Positions 60,649 through 64,000 of a stretch of DNA of 64,000 nt are shown one piece after another. The notes under the pieces were generated by a model. That model did not search any database, had not been told where the DNA came from, and saw only the letters and a list, made by a program, of their open reading frames with translations. Positions within the stretch are counted from its first letter, which is position 1, and every line of letters begins with the position of its first letter. Source of the stretch: Streptomyces davaonensis JCM 4913 (lineage in GTDB: Bacteria > Actinomycetota > Actinomycetes > Streptomycetales > Streptomycetaceae); the NCBI RefSeq assembly GCF_000349325.1, contig NC_020504.1, positions 186,001 to 250,000 on the forward strand, written 5' to 3'. Made by a program: the position numbers and the translations under genes.

Positions 60649-62438
60649 CGACTCCGTTGGGAAATCGACGAAGCGGGCTCCTGGGGTCGGTTATGCCGCG
60701 AGGGTGAGTCGTGCGAGGTGGGGGACGCGGGTGGTGCCGAGTGGGGTGTCGTTCAGCCAGGCGTCGACGCGGGTGAGGTTGAGGGCGGTGGCGGAGAGGA
60801 TGTTCGCGAGGTGGGTTTTGCTCTGGCCTCGGTAGGGGGTGCGTCGCAGGTGGGTGCGGCGGACGGCCTGGGAAATGGTGCCCTCCACCCCGGCTCGCAC
60901 GTCGTAGCGTTCTTTCCATGCCTCGGTCTGCTGCTCAGCGCGTCGTTCTTCGAGGATCTGCTGCTGCTCGCGGGGCAGCAGGGTCAGGCTGCGGCCCCAT
61001 TTGCCGTTGGCTGCCTTGGTGCACCTCGGTCTCAGCGGGCAAGGATCGCAGTCGGCGAGCGCGAAGTGCACCCGGACGAGCGGGGTCCCGCTGGCCTTGC
61101 GCTGCTGGGACCAGCTGACGCTGGAGGCTCCCTGGGGGCAGGTGACCTTCCGAGCGTCCCAGTCCGTGGTGAAGGCGGCCTGGGTCAGGTGTGGTGCCTG
61201 CGGGTCACGTTCGTTGTGGTGGGTATCTGCGCCGACGGGTCCGACCAGGTCGATGCCGTGGTCCTCACGTGCGGCCAGGATGTGGGCGGCGGTGACGTAT
61301 CCGGCGTCCACCACATGCTCGCGCGGCCCAAGCCCGCGTCCGGCCAGGCGCTGGTGGATTGTTGTGGTGACCTCGGTGTCGTTGACGGTGGCGTTGGTGG
61401 TCTCCACGTTCGTGATCAGGTGCGGTGTGGTTGGCTCGCAGGTCTCGCTCAGGTGGACCTTGTATCCGCACCAGCCCGCCCCGCGCTTGATGCCGTAGTG
61501 GGCGTCGGTGTCATACGGCGAGGACAGCCTGTCTCTGGCCGGCGGGAGGTCCTTGCCCTCCCGCCAGCGCACCCCCTGCCCGTCCCGGTGATACTGCTCT
61601 GCCCAGGCCCGGCGCAGGACACGGACTGCGGGGACCTCACCCAGCCAGGCCAGAGCGGTCGGCCCATCAATGGCGTCCAGGAGAGCGAACCCGTCCCGGC
61701 CGACCCGCTCGGCCCATTCCCGGCGGACGTTCTCCCCCTTCGGGAAACGGTAGTTGTCGACCTTGTTCCCATATCGCTCCACCCACGCGGAGCTGATCAA
61801 CGGCGCCAGCCAGTCCGGGGCTGCCGCGGCCAGCGCCTCCAGCGCCGCCCGAAGCGTCTCGCCGACGAACTCCATCCGGTTCAGCGTGCGCACCGCGGCC
61901 AGCACATGAGTGGAGTCGGTCCGCTGCCGACCGCCGGCCCTCAGCAGCGCGGCCTGTGAGAGCCGGGCCAGCATCGCCTCCAGGACCCGCTCTTCCAGCC
62001 CGTGCATGATCAGACGGGAGCGGAAATCCCCCAGGACGGTGAAGTCGAACCCCGGATCATCCAGCTCCAGCCCCAGCAAAAACTTCCAGTCCATTCTGGC
62101 CCGCACCTGGTCAGCGGCCTGCCGGTCGGACAGACCCTCGGCATACTGCAGCACCGACACCAGAGCCAGAGCTCCCGGCGAGATCGCGGGCCGGCCTCGG
62201 TCGGGGAAGGCGGCGGCGAAATCTTCATCCGTGAACAGCACACCGAGCGCCTCACGAATCCGGATGGCCAAGGTCCCCTTCGGGAACGAGGCCCGCACCA
62301 CCCGAGCCGTCAGCTCAGGCACCCCGTCATCCGACCGCGACTCCAACGACATCCCGCCCCCATCCCGCCAACGACCATAGCCATCAACAAGACGAACGAC
62401 ACGGCCCCGCCCGAATCACGACTTTCCCAACGGAGTCG
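60649..62438 (-). mobile_element. IS1182-family insertion sequence
   Basis: A perfect 16-base terminal repeat CGACTCCGTTGGGAAA occurs at 60649-60664 and, inverted, at 62423-62438. TTTA is duplicated outside both ends (60645-60648 and 62439-62442). The 1790-base element carries one intact transposase gene. Its target TTTA was the loop of an 8-base-pair hairpin belonging to an older TnpB-type element. Confidence 0.88.
60691..62352 (-). CDS. IS1182-family transposase
   Basis: 553 residues. The N-terminal region has AAAFPDRGRPAISPGALALV, which is the family hallmark, then RMDWKFLLGLELDDPGFDFT. DDE residues lie in RTDSTHVLAAV (first Asp), EHVVDAGYVTAAHIL (second Asp) and VRAGVEGTISQAVRRTHLRR (Glu). 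The start chosen is MSLESRSDDG. No interruption is present, so it is a plausible active transposase and the youngest insertion at this locus. Confidence 0.92.
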   Translation of the reverse strand: MSLESRSDDGVPELTARVVRASFPKGTLAIRIREALGVLFTDEDFAAAFPDRGRPAISPGALALVSVLQYAEGLSDRQAADQVRARMDWKFLLGLELDDPGFDFTVLGDFRSRLIMHGLEERVLEAMLARLSQAALLRAGGRQRTDSTHVLAAVRTLNRMEFVGETLRAALEALAAAAPDWLAPLISSAWVERYGNKVDNYRFPKGENVRREWAERVGRDGFALLDAIDGPTALAWLGEVPAVRVLRRAWAEQYHRDGQGVRWREGKDLPPARDRLSSPYDTDAHYGIKRGAGWCGYKVHLSETCEPTTPHLITNVETTNATVNDTEVTTTIHQRLAGRGLGPREHVVDAGYVTAAHILAAREDHGIDLVGPVGADTHHNERDPQAPHLTQAAFTTDWDARKVTCPQGASSVSWSQQRKASGTPLVRVHFALADCDPCPLRPRCTKAANGKWGRSLTLLPREQQQILEERRAEQQTEAWKERYDVRAGVEGTISQAVRRTHLRRTPYRGQSKTHLANILSATALNLTRVDAWLNDTPLGTTRVPHLARLTLAA

Positions 62439-62460
62439 TTTACGAGGGAGAGCACTTCAA
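62439..62460 (+). mobile_element. TnpB-type right-end relic, second part
   Basis: TTTA copy, CGAGGGAG hairpin arm (62443-62450) and AGCACTTCAA. The TTCAA at the border resembles the terminal motif of IS605-type right ends. Immediately after it the alpha/beta hydrolase frame resumes. Confidence 0.6.
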
Positions 62461-62850
62461 CTCTCCGCCTTCCAGCTGGACGAGGGCGAATCCCTGTCCG
62501 GCCTGAGCGGCGGCGCCCTCCCAAGCGGCGAGACCGGCACTTTGCCCGCCCACGAGGACGCCAGGAACCACCTGTACGCGGACGCCCAGGACGACGTCGC
62601 GCGGCGCGCGGTCGGCCGGCTGGTGCTGCAGACCGTGAAGTCCTTCAGCGAGTCCCTGACCACGACGGCCTGGAAGACCGTGCCCTCCACCTTCATCGTC
62701 TGCGAGCAGGACCGGGCGGTGGATCCGGGCCTGCAGGAGCAGTTGACGGCGCGCTCGGAACGGTCGTACCGGATCGCGGCCGGTCACTCGCCCTTCCTGT
62801 CCGTGCCGGCGCAACTGGCCCGGCTGATCACGAAGGACGCGGACCGCTGA
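62461..62850 (+). pseudogene. 3' part of the disrupted alpha/beta hydrolase gene
   Basis: 129 codons (LSAFQLDEGESLSGLSGGAL to LARLITKDADR-stop). LSAFQLDEGES is the strand after the nucleophile elbow in this hydrolase subfamily. FIVCEQDRAVDPGLQEQL carries the likely Asp and IAAGHSPFLSVPAQLARL the catalytic His. The frame is unbroken, so the copy was lost by insertion and deletion rather than by point decay. Confidence 0.85.
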
Positions 62851-63059
62851 CCGTGTCACGGGCATGGCCGCACTGGCGGCCCTGAGGGGGGACTCGGGCC
62901 GCCAGTGCGGGGACGGGGACGGACCACGAAGGCGTGGCTGGACTCCGAATGCCCCGTCACGGCCCCGCCACGCATGTCCGCGGCAGGGCCTTCCAGAAGG
63001 AGAAACGGAACGGCGGACCGAAAAGGTTCACCACAACTCGCCCGCTGTTTCGGGGTGTT

Positions 63060-63680
63060 TCAGAGATACATGGCTCGGTGGCTGCGCAGGGCGAACGCGT
63101 CGCCCGAGCTCAGAATCGTCACGATCTCCTGGCAGAAACACCGGTACTCCCTCTCCTGCTCCGGCGACAGGGTCACGCGGACGACCGGCCCCCGCAAGAC
63201 GGCATGCCGCAGTGAGCCCAGCAGACCCTGAGGCGGCGACAGTGACAGCACCTCCATGACGCGCCGGAAGGCATCGGTGAGGTGCTCCTCCCGGTCCGCC
63301 GGTTCGGCCTGGGCCTGCCCCGGGATCGCTCCCCAGGCCCTCTCGCCGTCGGCGAACAGGGCCAGACAGGCTGCCAGTTGCCCGAGGTCAGCCGCGTTCA
63401 GGTCGATCGGGCACAGGCTCGTCAACTGCTCGCCCCGCGCGCTGTACAGGGCGCACCTGCGCCACTCAGGCACCGCGGAATCGGCGGATACGTCATCGGA
63501 GTGCCACAGCGGCAGCTTCAGCAGCACCCGCACCCAGCTGTCGTAGGCGTCCGAGACGATCCGCTCGTCGTCGGAGTCCCCTCCCTCGCTGTGCAGCCGG
63601 TGGAGGTGGCGGAGCAGCGGTTGTTCCAGGCTCTGGAACTTCGCGAAGAACACGGGATCGTCTGGGACCAGGACGCGCAT
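63060..63680 (-). CDS. Unknown protein downstream of a sigma factor
   Basis: 206 residues from an ATG behind GAGGAGGAGCCC. No motif is recognised. The protein is mixed alpha/beta and acidic (FQSLEQPLLRHLHRLHSEGG; EEHLTDAFRRVMEVLSLSPP), ending in ALRSHRAMYL. It starts 46 bases after the sigma factor stop, so it is probably co-transcribed with it and may be a regulator or effector of that sigma factor. It has no transmembrane segment. Confidence 0.7.
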   Translation of the reverse strand: MRVLVPDDPVFFAKFQSLEQPLLRHLHRLHSEGGDSDDERIVSDAYDSWVRVLLKLPLWHSDDVSADSAVPEWRRCALYSARGEQLTSLCPIDLNAADLGQLAACLALFADGERAWGAIPGQAQAEPADREEHLTDAFRRVMEVLSLSPPQGLLGSLRHAVLRGPVVRVTLSPEQEREYRCFCQEIVTILSSGDAFALRSHRAMYL

Positions 63681-63726
63681 GGGCTCCTCCTCTGACCGGT
63701 ATGAACCACCCGGAGACCCGAGCAGG

Positions 63727-64000
63727 CTAGGCCGCCTCGGGCCGCACCACCGTCCGCAGCTTGCGCAGCGCGTTGTGCTGACGGCTCTTGACGGTGCCGG
63801 CCGGGACGCCGAGGATGCCGGCGGTCTCCTGGATGGTGCGGTCGCAGAAGTAGATGTGGACCAGCACGGCTCGCTGCTCGGGAGACAGTCGGTGCAACAG
63901 GGGCCTGGTGACCAGGGCGTCGTGCACCGCCTCGGTACCTTCGGCGCCGTACGCCGGCTCGTTGTGGGCGTATCCGACGACTTCCCGTCGCGCATGGGGC
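63727..64000 (-). CDS. ECF-type sigma factor, C-terminal part (continues past the window edge)
   Basis: About 90 residues are inside the window. Region 4 is LSPEQRAVLVHIYFCDRTIQ, then ETAGILGVPAGTVKSRQHNALRKLR, a clear sigma-70 region 4.2 helix-turn-helix; the stop is at 63727-63729. The upstream residues (REVVGYAHNEPAYGAEGTEA) match the linker before region 4. The 5' end with region 2 lies outside the window. Confidence 0.85.
   Translation of the reverse strand, partial: PHARREVVGYAHNEPAYGAEGTEAVHDALVTRPLLHRLSPEQRAVLVHIYFCDRTIQETAGILGVPAGTVKSRQHNALRKLRTVVRPEAA

Noticed and set aside
1-64000. tRNA or rRNA genes
   Set aside because: I saw no rRNA-like stretch and no convincing tRNA cloverleaf with CCA-proximal acceptor stems; a dedicated tRNA search would be needed to exclude one fully.

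Overview
The window is high-GC DNA from an actinomycete, almost certainly a Streptomyces. The evidence is two SsgA-like sporulation proteins, a SARP regulator, a GylR-type glycerol regulator, a protein O-mannosyltransferase, an SCO6880-type secretion/conjugation locus and dense GTG/TTG starts. I cannot name the species. The many transposases and broken genes suggest an accessory region such as a chromosome arm.

Layout. (1) 1-5036, minus strand: a tight operon of membrane proteins resembling the SCO6880 type IV secretion/conjugation-like loci; it runs off the left edge. (2) 5244-8266, plus: an unknown protein, an ECF sigma factor, a SARP regulator and a small unknown protein. (3) 8439-13600: one minus-strand gene broken by three abutting insertion sequences (IS1380, IS4 and IS701-like types) that all sit on the same CTAR tetranucleotide. 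Removing them restores a single reading frame. An IS3 relic follows. (4) 14544-23438: a fructan locus. One minus-strand operon encodes an ABC sugar importer and a GH91 inulin fructotransferase. The divergent arm encodes a LacI regulator, a GH172 enzyme and a GH32 fructosidase. Together they suggest cleavage of inulin to difructose dianhydride, uptake, ring opening and hydrolysis to fructose. (5) 23483-31850: transposon relics, a PP2C phosphatase, a glycerol kinase with its IclR regulator, an anti-sigma-like ATPase, a decayed IS607-type element and a stray GH32 fragment. (6) 31913-44596: TetR/aldo-keto reductase pair, ArsR, alpha/beta hydrolase, XRE regulator, split two-component genes with an SsgA-like gene between them, a large LuxR-family ATPase and protein mannosyltransferase. 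(7) 44708-57855: a flavin oxidoreductase, an SRPBCC protein, a second SsgA-like protein, a Bax-inhibitor-like protein, P450, a tannase-like esterase, a molybdenum oxidoreductase with cytochrome b partner, two ABC-F ATPases behind a candidate attenuator, and a CGNR regulator. An inverted repeat GTCACC-N9-GGTGAC recurs at four promoters here and suggests a small regulon. (8) 57860-62850: a frameshifted AraC regulator and an alpha/beta hydrolase split by nested IS elements (a TnpB relic, IS3 and IS1182). (9) 63060-64000: an unknown gene behind an RNA polymerase sigma factor cut by the right edge.

The strongest candidate for a little-described system is the fructan/difructose-anhydride locus, which also carries a Tat leader separated from its enzyme by an in-frame stop. 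The strongest regulatory signal is the GTCACC-N9-GGTGAC repeat.
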